This document shows, piece after piece, positions 1-8,646 of a stretch of DNA of 64,000 nt. This stretch comes from Acidithiobacillus sp. (GTDB lineage: Bacteria > Pseudomonadota > Gammaproteobacteria > Acidithiobacillales > Acidithiobacillaceae), in assembly GCF_023256195.1 (NCBI RefSeq), contig NZ_JAGDWX010000036.1, positions 62,001 to 126,000 of the forward strand. The letters are read 5' to 3'. Numbering within the stretch: the stretch's first letter is position 1; each line of letters starts with the position of its first letter. The position numbers and the translations under genes are program-made. The notes under the pieces are model-generated. The model was not told where the DNA came from, searched no databases, and worked only from the letters and a program-made list of their open reading frames with translations.

Positions 1-666
1 GTCGAGGCCTTCACCATCGTCCTCGCTGTCGCCCTCACCATCGGCTGGCCGCGGGCCTTGGGGGCAAGTCTCGCCGCTATCGTGACCTTGGTGGTCATGA
101 CGGCCGTAGGGGGAAGCCTGCTCCTGGCGGGTATCGATATCCAGTGGCTGCAGGCAATAGTGGGGATATTCCTGCTCTTTTTCGGCAGTCGCTGGTTGGC
201 CAAGGCCATTGCCCGTGCCGCCGGACGGGTGCCTCTGCACGATGAGGAAAAGGCCTTTGCCAAGACCCAGAACCTGCTCCGCGGCGATGTCTCGGCGGCC
301 TGGCTCGTGGCCTACAAGGGCGTGCTTTTGGAGGGGCTGGAAGTTTGGCTGATCGTCATCGCTCTGGGTGCCCAGACCCACACCATCGATCTGGCCGCTG
401 CTGCCGCCGCCGGTGCCCTGGTGTTGGTGGCCTTGGCTGGAGCTATCATCCACCGACCGTTGCGGCGGGTTCCCGAAAACAGCATGAAATTTTTTGTCGG
501 TGCCATGATTACGGCCTTCGGCAGTTATTGGAGCCTGCACGCCCTGGGTCTGCAGTGGCCGGGAGAGGATGCCGCGATCTTGGCTCTGGTGGCATTCTAT
601 CTCCTGACGGGGATCGTCGCGGTCCTGATGCTGCGGACCAACAAGGTGCGAGGGGTAGCGGCATGA
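1..666 (+). CDS. Ftr1-like (COG4280-type) multi-pass membrane protein, 5' end outside window
   Basis: The reading frame is open from the first base, so the N-terminus is missing; 221 residues are visible. Several hydrophobic segments alternate with short polar loops. Two similar stretches, VEAFTIV at the very start and LEGLEVWLIV near residue 105, resemble the repeated acidic REGxE-type motifs of the Ftr1/iron-lead transporter superfamily, which suggests an internally duplicated membrane transporter. The transported ion cannot be read from the sequence. The stop overlaps the next small membrane ORF by 4 bases (ATGA), so the two are probably translationally coupled. Family assignment is by resemblance only. 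Confidence 0.6.
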   Translation, partial: VEAFTIVLAVALTIGWPRALGASLAAIVTLVVMTAVGGSLLLAGIDIQWLQAIVGIFLLFFGSRWLAKAIARAAGRVPLHDEEKAFAKTQNLLRGDVSAAWLVAYKGVLLEGLEVWLIVIALGAQTHTIDLAAAAAAGALVLVALAGAIIHRPLRRVPENSMKFFVGAMITAFGSYWSLHALGLQWPGEDAAILALVAFYLLTGIVAVLMLRTNKVRGVAA

Positions 667-839
667 AGGCACTGTGGAAGACCCTGTTCGGTGACCGTTA
701 TACCGTGGCCGTGGTGCTGCTGGCTCTGGCCCTGAACTACGCGCTCTTGCGCAGCCCCTGGGCGTATGTGGTGACCTACAGCTTTCCTGCCCTGCTCATG
801 GCAGGCATCGTCTGGATGGCCTGGCGACAAGGAGATTGA
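663..839 (+). CDS. Small membrane protein, 58 aa, coupled to the Ftr1-like gene
   Basis: The ATG overlaps the stop of the preceding gene (ATGA). The 58-residue product has two likely membrane helices (about residues 14-30 and 37-53) and a short basic C-terminus. I do not recognise the family. Tight coupling to the Ftr1-like protein suggests an accessory subunit of that membrane protein or simply co-expression. It ends just before the RNase T2 gene, so all three may be one transcript. Confidence 0.55.
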   Translation: MKALWKTLFGDRYTVAVVLLALALNYALLRSPWAYVVTYSFPALLMAGIVWMAWRQGD

Positions 840-867
840 TGTGCAGCAGAAAAAGGAGGGGAGCGTG

Positions 868-1668
868 ATGTGGTGGATGATCTGGCTGCTGGTAGGGCTG
901 CTTGGTGGGTTGGAGCCGGCGACGGCCTGGGCCGAGGGCCCCGTTCCGCCCGCGACGGAGATGCGATTTCAGCACTACACCTTTGCCATGTTGTGGCAGC
1001 CAGGGGTGTGCAAGACCTGGACCGATGTGGGCGCGAGTTGCAGTAACATCGGCCCGCGCTCGCGTGCCAGTCAGGAGTGGAGCCTGCACGGTCTCTGGGC
1101 CAGCCGTCCCGAGGTGCTGGTCCGTCAGCAGGTACCGGACGAGACTTGGTGGCGCTATGGCTGCAACTGGTTCGAGCCGGGCCACCCACCGCTCCCGCAC
1201 GATTCCTGCAGCGCCCTGCCGGCCCTGAAGCTATCACCGGCCGTCGAGCAGCGTTTGCATGCGCACATGCCCATGGCGAGTAACTGTCTGGACCGGCATG
1301 AATTCTACAAGCACGAGGTGTGCTTCGGCTCCAGTCCCGATGCCTACTTCAGCCAGGCTCTGCGCCTTCTGGACAGGGTCAATGCCAGTAGCTTCACGGC
1401 CTTCGTCCGCGATCATCGCGGTGAGTGGGTGCGTCGCGATGCCTTGCTGCGGGCCTTCGCCGATGCTTTTCACGGCCACAGCGATGCGCTGGAGCTGCGC
1501 TGCGAACAGCCCGATGGTAAGCGCGGTGGGTCTCGGAGCGAGGGTACCGTATTGACGGAGGCCTGGATCACCTTGCGCGCGGACAAGGTCGCCGACTTTC
1601 CTGCGGGCGACAGCTTGATGGCGGGGCGCAAGGGGAACTGCGCGCGCCTCATCCACATCCTGCCCTGA
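868..1668 (+). CDS. Secreted ribonuclease T2 family protein (RNase I-like)
   Basis: 266 residues. Both catalytic signatures of RNase T2 are visible: CAS-1 WSLHGLW with H74, and CAS-2 HEFYKHEVC with H144, K148 and H149. Such enzymes cleave RNA non-specifically through a 2',3'-cyclic phosphate in the periplasm or outside the cell. The N-terminus is a signal peptide (hydrophobic residues 3-14, AWA cleavage near 22). I chose the ATG at 868 because a strong AAGGAGG lies at 853-859; the open frame also has a GTG at 841, upstream of that ribosome-binding site. Several cysteines fit disulfides in an exported enzyme. It is followed at once by a phosphoesterase, so phosphate scavenging is a plausible shared role (inference). 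Confidence 0.85.
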   Translation: MWWMIWLLVGLLGGLEPATAWAEGPVPPATEMRFQHYTFAMLWQPGVCKTWTDVGASCSNIGPRSRASQEWSLHGLWASRPEVLVRQQVPDETWWRYGCNWFEPGHPPLPHDSCSALPALKLSPAVEQRLHAHMPMASNCLDRHEFYKHEVCFGSSPDAYFSQALRLLDRVNASSFTAFVRDHRGEWVRRDALLRAFADAFHGHSDALELRCEQPDGKRGGSRSEGTVLTEAWITLRADKVADFPAGDSLMAGRKGNCARLIHILP

Positions 1669-1682
1669 GCGAAGGCTAGCAT

Positions 1683-3257
1683 ATGGCTCAGGCAAAAATG
1701 GACCGCCGCCACTTTCTGAAGAGTCTGGCCGCGGTAAGTATCGCGGCAGGGCTTGCCCCGGGCCTGGTGGGCCGTAGCCGGGCGGCAGGCCGGGAGGCTG
1801 CGGCTCTACGGGAGAAGATCGACCATGTGGTCGTCATTTTTCAGGAGAATCGCAGTTTCGACCACTACTTCGGTACTTTTCAGGCCGCTACCGGGCAGGG
1901 GATCCTCAATCTGCTTGACGACGATGGTCGGATAGCCCGGCATTTTGACGGGCTGCAGAAAAACCCGGCGGGAATTCCCTATCCCGACTTGCCACTGCCG
2001 CCGGAGATCCCGGCCTTTGCCCATGTGCAACTTCCCAACAGGCCCTTCCACCTGGGTCCTTTCATGCCGGCGGACAGTCGCCTGCATTGGGACCCCAAGC
2101 ACCGTTTCTATCGTATGTTGGCACAGATGCACGACGGTGGCATGGATCGTTTCGTTGCCCTGGCAGGGAGTGGCACCATGCACCTGCGGCGCCAGGATTT
2201 TTGGCAAATGGACGCCGAGGAAATAGTCTTCGATCTGGCCCGGCCCAGTGGTCCCGTCCTCGGCTACTACGACGCGGGGGATCTGCCTTTCTATCATCGC
2301 GTGGCCCATTCCTACACGCTCTTCGACCACTGTTTTCAGGCCATGAGCGGGGGCAGTACGGGCAATGCTCTCTACCTCGTGGCGGCTCGCTCCTGCGTTC
2401 ACCCCAAGGTGGCGCCGGAGCACTGCGCGCCTTTCGATCCGCGGGAGAGCGGCAAAGCTCTCGTGTTTTTCGATCTTCCCTACGATCACCGTCGGGTACT
2501 CATCAATGACCTGCCGCCCATCCAGGGACCAACGGATGCGGGACGTGCGGCCAGCCTGAAGATATCACCGCCTCCGGCAGCTCAGGATTATGCCAATATC
2601 GGCGACCTGTTGAGCGGAGCCGGCCTCGATTGGGCCTGGTACAACGAGAACTGGCATCTCGTCAAAAACTGGGCTCTGAAGAATGCCTTTGGTCCCGGTG
2701 ATGGATCTGCCATCATCGACAGCAGCAGCATCTATGTCGCGCATCACAATCCTTTCCAGTACTACCCGCGTTGGCCAGACTACGTGCGTGCCGGGCACAT
2801 GCGCGACAGTCAGGACTTCCTGGAAGATGCTCGGCGAGGTCATCTTCCCGCCGTCTCCTTCCTCAAGGCCAGCGCCGCTCACGACGAGCACCCCGCAGAC
2901 TGCGCCCCAGCCCAAGGAATGGCCTGGGTGGAGCAGCTGGTGCGTGCGGTGGCCGACGGTCCCGCCTGGGAGAGGACCGCCATCTTCATCACTTACGACG
3001 AGGGTGGCGGCTTCTGGGATTCGCTGCCGCCACCATCGGTGGATGCGTATGGCTTCGGCACCCGCGTGCCGCTGATCCTTGTCAGCCCCTGGGCGCGGCG
3101 CGGCTTTGTGGACCACCATCCAAGCTCCACAGCGAGTATCCTGCGCTTTATCGAGCAGCGTTTTGGCTTGCCTGAGCTGAATGCGCGTGACGGTGCTGCT
3201 TACGATCTGCTGGATGCCTTTGACTGGACGCAGAAACCGCAGCCTTTTTCCATCTAG
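1683..3257 (+). CDS. Tat-exported phosphoesterase / phospholipase C family protein
   Basis: 524 residues of the bacterial phosphoesterase family that includes phospholipase C and acid phosphatase AcpA. The N-terminus has a twin-arginine signal (DRRHFLKSLA followed by a hydrophobic stretch). The family hallmark ENRSFDHYFG starts at residue 55 and TYDEGGGFWD at about 437-446; both supply metal and nucleophile ligands. Expected action is hydrolysis of phosphate esters, possibly phospholipid head groups, outside the cytoplasm. The gene starts 14 bases after the RNase T2 stop, so they are likely cotranscribed. Substrate (phosphatidylcholine, other lipids or small esters) cannot be decided from sequence. 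Confidence 0.85.
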   Translation: MAQAKMDRRHFLKSLAAVSIAAGLAPGLVGRSRAAGREAAALREKIDHVVVIFQENRSFDHYFGTFQAATGQGILNLLDDDGRIARHFDGLQKNPAGIPYPDLPLPPEIPAFAHVQLPNRPFHLGPFMPADSRLHWDPKHRFYRMLAQMHDGGMDRFVALAGSGTMHLRRQDFWQMDAEEIVFDLARPSGPVLGYYDAGDLPFYHRVAHSYTLFDHCFQAMSGGSTGNALYLVAARSCVHPKVAPEHCAPFDPRESGKALVFFDLPYDHRRVLINDLPPIQGPTDAGRAASLKISPPPAAQDYANIGDLLSGAGLDWAWYNENWHLVKNWALKNAFGPGDGSAIIDSSSIYVAHHNPFQYYPRWPDYVRAGHMRDSQDFLEDARRGHLPAVSFLKASAAHDEHPADCAPAQGMAWVEQLVRAVADGPAWERTAIFITYDEGGGFWDSLPPPSVDAYGFGTRVPLILVSPWARRGFVDHHPSSTASILRFIEQRFGLPELNARDGAAYDLLDAFDWTQKPQPFSI

Positions 3258-3372
3258 AGTCGCAGGGGTTGGCAGTGTCATGGCCCTTGCACCTGGGCTG
3301 ACCCTGGTCTACCGACGGCCACTGACCACTGTGGCGTGATGCGGGGCAGGGGGGGACGAGCCCGCGTCGACG

Positions 3373-3525
3373 GTGCTAGACTTCGACGATTCGCTCGTTG
3401 TTGCTGAAGGAATGTGGGTGGCCGTGCCGTTGGGGGACGTTTTTGCCAAGATCTGCGCCTGCGACTACCTGCCGACAGGCGCCGCGTGGTGCTGGCTGCT
3501 GCTGGGGATCAGGGCGGCACGGTGA
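3373..3525 (+). CDS. Possible small ORF (37-50 aa) coupled to the efflux channel gene
   Basis: Between the phosphoesterase and the channel gene, a frame open from 3340 contains a GTG at 3373 and an ATG at 3412 and stops at 3523-3525, so its TGA overlaps the GTG start of the next gene (GTGA). The predicted C-terminal part is hydrophobic and rich in Cys and Trp. No family is recognised. It could be a real leader or small membrane protein, or chance. The rest of the 3258-3521 interval shows no clear promoter or terminator. Confidence 0.2.
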   Translation: MLDFDDSLVVAEGMWVAVPLGDVFAKICACDYLPTGAAWCWLLLGIRAAR

Positions 3526-4964
3526 AGACTCAGGGTCGGCTGGTAGTGGCTGCGCTGGGTCTGTTGCTGGCCGGTTGCGCGGCGCTGCCGCAGCACCTTC
3601 CAAAAAATCGCGACGCCGGGGCCGTACCGGACCTGAAGCGGCCGATGGATATGGCAAACATCCCTTGGCCCCAGGCACGCTGGTGGCGGGAGCTGCGGCA
3701 GCCGGCCCTGGATACCTTGGTGGAACGGGCCTTGGAACACAATCCGGATCTCCAGGAGGCCGATGCCCGGGTGCTTCTGGCCCAGGCGCAGGTAGCGGCG
3801 GCCCACTCGCGTCTGCTGCCCCATTTCGATGTCGGCCTGTCCTTCACCCAACAGTACTTCTCAGACCAGGGTCTGCACCTCAGCGCCAATGGCACCAGCA
3901 ACTTCTACACCGAACTCAATCCCATCGAGGCCCGTTACCACCTGGATCTGTGGGGGCAGGATGCCGATCTCGTGCGGGCAGCGCGAGGGCGTCTGGCCAT
4001 GGCGCGGGCGGAGGCTGCCCAGACACGCCTGCTCCTGAGTACGGCCACGGCCCTGCACTATTTGGCCTTGCAGGGGGATGAGCGGGTCCTGCACCAGGAA
4101 AGACAACTACGGCACTGGCAGAAAACGGCCTTGCAGGTGGCGGAGCTGGCCTATGCCAGCGGTCTTGAGGATCGCAGCGCGGTAGACCTGGCAAAGGTGG
4201 CCCTGCAGCAATCGTCTCGACGCTGCGATGCTCTCGTGGCGGTCATCGCTGCCGAGAGGCATGCTCTGGCCGCCTTGGCAGGGCAGGGGCCCGACGCGTC
4301 CGTCCCGGTGGACACCGCAGACTCCGGCCATGCCAGGCCAAGCGTTGGCTTGCCGGCGCAGCTGCCCATGGAACTTCTGGGCCGACGGCCCGATATCGTG
4401 GCGGCGCGCTGGGCCGTGCGTGCCGCTGCCGCCCAGGTGGGTGCGGCGCGTGCCGCCTTCTATCCCGACATCAACCTGCGGCTCTTGGCCGGGTGGAACA
4501 GCATTCGTCTTGGCGATCTTTTCAACCCCGGTAATTTTGCTCACGCCGTGGGTCCCGCCATCACCCTGCCGATCTTTGAGGGAGGTGCACTGCGCGCTCA
4601 GCTCCGGGCACAGAATGCTGTCTTTCTGGCCGCGCAGGACCACTATCGCGAGACGATCCTGACCGCGCTGCAGCAGGTGGCCGACGTGCTCAGCGACGCC
4701 CGGCGCCTGGAGCGCGACGCCAAGGCCCTGCAGACCCAGCAGCGGTCGCAGGATCGGCAATGGCAGCTGCAGCGGACGGCCTGGCGCAGCGGTCTGACAT
4801 CCCGTCTGCCCAGTATCGAGGCACGCATCCAGCTGCAGGGTACCTTGGAAGCGGAAACGGTCAACAGGATCCAGCGCCTGCAGAACTGGGTACTGCTGGA
4901 ATCGGCTCTGGGTGGGGGCTATGACGCCACCCTCGGGAAGAAGACAAAGGACCACGATGGCTGA
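3522..4964 (+). CDS. NodT/TolC-family outer-membrane efflux lipoprotein
   Basis: 480 residues. The GTG start at 3522 gives an N-terminus with a lipobox (LLLAGC), so the mature protein should be lipid-anchored in the outer membrane. The body has the tandem outer-membrane efflux protein repeats: long helices rich in Ala, Gln and Arg, with the conserved GRRPDI(V)AARW..A...VG.A.A.FYPDI block near residues 285-325 and a repeat of the fold in each half. It forms the trimeric exit duct of a tripartite efflux or secretion system. The 3' end overlaps the start of the adaptor gene by 8 bases. The ORF is open further upstream (ATG 3414), but that start would bury the lipoprotein signal. Confidence 0.85.
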   Translation: MKTQGRLVVAALGLLLAGCAALPQHLPKNRDAGAVPDLKRPMDMANIPWPQARWWRELRQPALDTLVERALEHNPDLQEADARVLLAQAQVAAAHSRLLPHFDVGLSFTQQYFSDQGLHLSANGTSNFYTELNPIEARYHLDLWGQDADLVRAARGRLAMARAEAAQTRLLLSTATALHYLALQGDERVLHQERQLRHWQKTALQVAELAYASGLEDRSAVDLAKVALQQSSRRCDALVAVIAAERHALAALAGQGPDASVPVDTADSGHARPSVGLPAQLPMELLGRRPDIVAARWAVRAAAAQVGAARAAFYPDINLRLLAGWNSIRLGDLFNPGNFAHAVGPAITLPIFEGGALRAQLRAQNAVFLAAQDHYRETILTALQQVADVLSDARRLERDAKALQTQQRSQDRQWQLQRTAWRSGLTSRLPSIEARIQLQGTLEAETVNRIQRLQNWVLLESALGGGYDATLGKKTKDHDG

Positions 4965-6114
4965 CGCAGACCAAAAAGCACATCCACCGCACCCCTATCG
5001 GAACTTTTTTATCTTTGCCGCAGTGTTGCTGCTGCTCGCCGCAGCCTGGGGGATCTGGTGGATTCTGGTTGGAAGCCAGCGCGTGCGTACCAACGATGCC
5101 TACGTGCAAGGCAACATCGTCCCCGTGCAGGCGCAGACCGAGGGCACCATTCGTCGTGTCTATGTCGAGGACACCGAGTACGTCCACGCGGGAGCGCTTC
5201 TCGCCAGCGTTCAAGGGGATCGCAGCTATCTGGCCCTGAAGGCGAGTGAGGCGGCTCTGGGCCGCACGGTGCGCGAGTTGCGGCGGGAATTTGCCCAGGT
5301 GCAACGCCTGCGCCACACCCTCGCCGCGCAGACCGCGGAATATGCCAAACTTGCCGACAATCTGGCCCGCTACCGCAGAGCGCAGGCAAGTGGGGCTGTG
5401 GCCGCCATCCAGATCACCGACACCCAGGCGGATATGCAGGTACTGCGTGCGCAGATGGGGGCGACGCGTGCGCAGCTGGCCGCCGCCCTGGCGCTGGTGG
5501 GGAATACGACCCTGGACGACAATCCGCTGGTGCGTGCCGCGGTGGCGCAACTGGAGCGTGCCTATGTCGCCTGGGCGCGTCGGGATCTGCGTGCCCCCGT
5601 CAGCGGCTATGTGGCGGAGCGCCATGCCTATCCGGGTCTGCGCATTCATCCCGGTCAGCCGCTCTTCAGTGTCGTGCCCTTGCAGACGCTCTGGGTGGTA
5701 GCGAACGTCAAGGAGACGGAAATGGCAGGGGTCCAGCCGGGCGATCCGGTCCGCCTGACCAGCTACTATTACGGGGATTCGGTGGTCTACCACGGATTCG
5801 TGGAAGGGCTGGTGCCGGGCGCCGGCAGCGCCTTTTCCATTTTGCCGCCGGAGAATGCCACGGGAAACTACATCCATATCGTCGAGCGGGTTCCGGTGCG
5901 GATATCCCTGCCGCCCAAGGCCCTGGCGCGCCACCCGCTGCGTCCGGGCCTGTCGATGGTGGCGCGCATAGACACTGGCGGTCAGCGGCGACACAGCGTG
6001 CTCCTGCCTCTTACCAAGACGCCCGTCCACGGTTACGAGACCCGCATCTACGGACACGAGTTACAGGAGGCGAAAAAGCTGGCACGGACGATCATCGCGC
6101 AGAACTCGGGCTGA
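4957..6114 (+). CDS. HlyD/EmrA-family periplasmic adaptor (membrane fusion protein)
   Basis: 385 residues. Residues about 13-35 form a single N-terminal membrane anchor, followed by the TNDAYVQGNIVPVQAQ hallmark of EmrA/MdtN-type adaptors. A coiled-coil hairpin follows (about residues 95-195), then the second lipoyl half (LRAPVSGYV) and a beta-barrel domain. It should bridge an inner-membrane pump to the preceding outer-membrane channel. The ATG at 4957 is preferred over the upstream in-frame ATG 4912 because it is preceded by AAAGGA and matches the family length. No DHA2/EmrB-type permease gene follows; the next gene is an oxidoreductase. Confidence 0.85.
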   Translation: MADADQKAHPPHPYRNFFIFAAVLLLLAAAWGIWWILVGSQRVRTNDAYVQGNIVPVQAQTEGTIRRVYVEDTEYVHAGALLASVQGDRSYLALKASEAALGRTVRELRREFAQVQRLRHTLAAQTAEYAKLADNLARYRRAQASGAVAAIQITDTQADMQVLRAQMGATRAQLAAALALVGNTTLDDNPLVRAAVAQLERAYVAWARRDLRAPVSGYVAERHAYPGLRIHPGQPLFSVVPLQTLWVVANVKETEMAGVQPGDPVRLTSYYYGDSVVYHGFVEGLVPGAGSAFSILPPENATGNYIHIVERVPVRISLPPKALARHPLRPGLSMVARIDTGGQRRHSVLLPLTKTPVHGYETRIYGHELQEAKKLARTIIAQNSG

Positions 6115-6232
6115 GGGTTACACCGCGCCGCCGCTTTGCCCCATGGAAAGCGTTATGCGGCGCTCTGTCCTATCCTGAAGTATGTCAAGGCGGTCGGCAT
6201 CGATTGCAAAGGTCGATAGTGGAGGAGGTCCG

Positions 6233-7459
6233 ATGCGAGAAGAAATCCCCGATTGGCGTTATCTGCTCATCGGTGCAGGGCCGGCTGCAGCGGCGGCGGC
6301 GGTGGCCATTCGCGCATGCGACCGCGAAGGAAGCCTGCTGATGCTGGGCGCAGAGGCCGAGGGGCCCTATCAGCGGCCACCGCTGTCCAAGGGCCTGTGG
6401 CTGGGCAAAGACCACCTGGATGATCTCCCCCTGAAGTCCCCCGCCGAGTGGGAGGCTCTAGCGGTGCAGCGACATCTCGGCGATCCCGTCCGCCAGCTGG
6501 ATGCCAGCGCCCGTAAGGTCACCACAGCCGCGGGCAAGACCTACACCTACCATCGCCTGCTGCTGGCTACGGGTGGGCGCGCACGTCGCCCCCGAGATCT
6601 GCCCCCCGAGCTGGCGACGCGCGTCTTCACGCTGCGCAGCCTCGACGACTATGAGGGTTTGCGGGCGGCTCTGCATCCGGGTCTGGAAGTCCTTGTCGTC
6701 GGTGGTGGTTTTCTCGGTGCCGAAATGGCGGCGGCCCTGTCCCAGCAGAAGGGGCTGAGCGTCCACTACGCCGTCGCCGGTGCTGCCCCTCTGGCCCACA
6801 TCCTGCCGCCAGTACTGCAGAAGGAAATCGGTGCCCGCTACGAAAAGGCGGGTGTGGTGCTCCATCCGCAGCATCGCTTGGCGGATCTTTCCTTGGAACA
6901 GGACCGGCTCACGGCACGCTTTGATGGCGTCGGAGCGCTGGCCTGCGATCTGCTGATCTACGCGACGGGCATGGAGGCCAATGTCGAGCTCGCGCAGCAG
7001 GCAGGCCTCACCCTCCGCCTTGGCGGTGTTCGCGTGGACGCCCAGATGCGCAGCAGCGACCCTCACATCTGGGTTGCGGGCGACCTGGCCAGCTATCCCG
7101 ACCCGGTATGGCAGGTGCCGATTCGTCTGGAGCACTGGGACAACGCCGAAGCCACAGGGCGGGCGGCTGGACTCGCCATGGCCGGGGCAGGGGAGCCCTT
7201 TACGCACCAGTCCCTCTTTTTCAGCGACCTCTACGAATTCGGTTTCGAAGCGGTGGGCCGATGCGAGGTGCAAAGGGTGCTGCGGGTGGCGGCAGAGCGT
7301 GGCGGCAAAGCGGCGGTGGTCTATTATGGCGAGGGCAGCGAAGTGCAGGGGGTACTGCTGTGGAACCTCTGGGACAAGGTGGACACGGTCCGCGCCGGCA
7401 TCGCTGACCGACGTCCCCTGGACGATCCCTTCTGGCGTCGATCCCTGGAGGCTTGGTAG
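6233..7459 (+). CDS. FAD/NAD(P)-dependent oxidoreductase, ferredoxin (rubredoxin) reductase-like
   Basis: 408 residues. Near the N-terminus is an FAD-binding GAGPAAAAAA Rossmann motif, then PYQRPPLSK, typical of the AIF/ferredoxin reductase family. An NAD(P)-binding VVGGGFLGAEMAAALS motif lies near residue 160. The conserved WVAGDLA segment positions the flavin, and RLEHWDNA is also typical. It probably passes electrons from NAD(P)H to an iron-sulfur or small redox partner. The ATG at 6233 is chosen because GGAGGAGG lies at 6221-6228; an in-frame ATG at 6182 lies upstream. No ferredoxin or oxygenase gene sits beside it, so the partner is unknown. Confidence 0.8.
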   Translation: MREEIPDWRYLLIGAGPAAAAAAVAIRACDREGSLLMLGAEAEGPYQRPPLSKGLWLGKDHLDDLPLKSPAEWEALAVQRHLGDPVRQLDASARKVTTAAGKTYTYHRLLLATGGRARRPRDLPPELATRVFTLRSLDDYEGLRAALHPGLEVLVVGGGFLGAEMAAALSQQKGLSVHYAVAGAAPLAHILPPVLQKEIGARYEKAGVVLHPQHRLADLSLEQDRLTARFDGVGALACDLLIYATGMEANVELAQQAGLTLRLGGVRVDAQMRSSDPHIWVAGDLASYPDPVWQVPIRLEHWDNAEATGRAAGLAMAGAGEPFTHQSLFFSDLYEFGFEAVGRCEVQRVLRVAAERGGKAAVVYYGEGSEVQGVLLWNLWDKVDTVRAGIADRRPLDDPFWRRSLEAW

Positions 7460-7644
7460 TTCGTCCCACAGTCTGAAGCAAGTGATCCCGCCGAGCTAGG
7501 GCAAGGGCTGCGTTCAGGACCGCCGCCCATCCCCGACATCGGGTCCCTCCCATCGCTGCAAGGTCCCGCCCATGGTCGCAGGGCCGCGGCGAGATCTCGC
7601 CCCCGGACGGAAGATTGCCGAGGGCACAGCCAGCACGGGCGCGG

Positions 7645-8256
7645 TCAGAACCTGGGTGTGGAGAAGGACGTGCCTGCCAGAGTCAGGGAGCTGACGATCA
7701 TCTGCAGAACGACGTTCACGACCACGGCGACGACGACGATTACCGCGGTGAAGGCGATTGTCTTGTCCTCAGGGCACTCGAGGGTCCGCGGCAACGCCAG
7801 ATAGGTGAGGTAGATGGCGTAGAGCGCACCGACCAAGACGGCTACGGCACCGAGGGGCGGGATGATGAGCAGAATACCGGCAAGCCACACGGGGGTCATG
7901 GCGTAGGCCACGGTCTTGGTGGCCTGCACCAGGTTCCCCGAACACTGGAAGGATGGGCAGAGCGCCTTGATTATCCAGGAGAGCAGGGCGACCAGAACGA
8001 TGGTCGTCGCATAGCCGAGAACGGCGCTGGTGACCAGGATGCCCGCACCCATGGTCATGTACGGGCTCAGCATGCCGGCCATCCGACCCACCCACCACAG
8101 GCTGCCCAAGAGACCTGCGACAGCGGGAAGGGCGGCGAGCCAGAGGACCCAGCCGATATAGACGGCGTTGAGGGATGTGTCTTCGGCGGCAACCTGTGCC
8201 CAGAAGTCGCGCGGATTGGTGAACAGCATCCGGATACGATCGGTAACGGACAGCAT
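7645..8256 (-). CDS. Yip1-domain integral membrane protein
   Basis: 203 residues with about five membrane helices. The N-terminal polar stretch (LSVTDRIRMLFTNPRDFWAQVAAED) and the following helices match the bacterial Yip1-domain family (YIP1, PF04893), whose function in bacteria is not established. The ATG at 8256 is preceded by GGAGAGGAG and is preferred over the longer ORF from 8331, which would overlap the promoter candidate. It converges with the oxidoreductase gene and diverges from the multicopper oxidase; the shared 390-base region carries a promoter candidate for each side. Confidence 0.7.
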   Translation of the reverse strand: MLSVTDRIRMLFTNPRDFWAQVAAEDTSLNAVYIGWVLWLAALPAVAGLLGSLWWVGRMAGMLSPYMTMGAGILVTSAVLGYATTIVLVALLSWIIKALCPSFQCSGNLVQATKTVAYAMTPVWLAGILLIIPPLGAVAVLVGALYAIYLTYLALPRTLECPEDKTIAFTAVIVVVAVVVNVVLQMIVSSLTLAGTSFSTPRF

Positions 8257-8286
8257 GTTATTTGCTCCTCTCCAGTGGTCGATATC

Positions 8287-8315
8287 AGTGTAGTGTGCGG
8301 CGGGTGCACCCACAA
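8287..8315 (-). promoter_or_regulatory. Candidate sigma70-type promoter for the Yip1 gene
   Basis: Read on the minus strand: -35 TTGTGG, a 17-base spacer and -10 TACACT. A start point just downstream would give a leader of about 25 bases containing the GGAGAGGAG ribosome-binding site. Pattern match only. Confidence 0.35.
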
Positions 8316-8585
8316 GCAGGGGGGCGGACACATGTCGCTCCCGAAAAGGCGGGGCAACCGCCGCTTCTGCCCTGGCGAATCGCAGGCCCGCCCAATCCAG
8401 GCGGATCCCGGCGGATTATGGCTTTCTCTCCCGATCCATGGGGGGGCAAACGCGCACCTCGGACAAGGCGCGGATGGTGGCGGTTTTGTTGCGCAGGCTC
8501 AAGACGCTCCCTGGCAAATGAGGGCGACGGTGGACCTGTCACTCGGTCGCCCCGAAAAAATATAAACCTTACAATCGCTTCACGG

Positions 8586-8614
8586 TTGTGCGGTTGAGAA
8601 TGCCGCTCTAGACT
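8586..8614 (+). promoter_or_regulatory. Candidate promoter for the multicopper oxidase
   Basis: TTGTGC (8586-8591), 17-base spacer and TAGACT (8609-8614), followed by GGAGG at 8633-8637 and the ATG at 8647. The upstream interval from about 8320 to 8585 shows no gene; no copper-regulator operator was recognised in it. Confidence 0.4.
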
Positions 8615-8646
8615 GAGACATGTTCCAGTGCAGGAGGATCCTTTCC

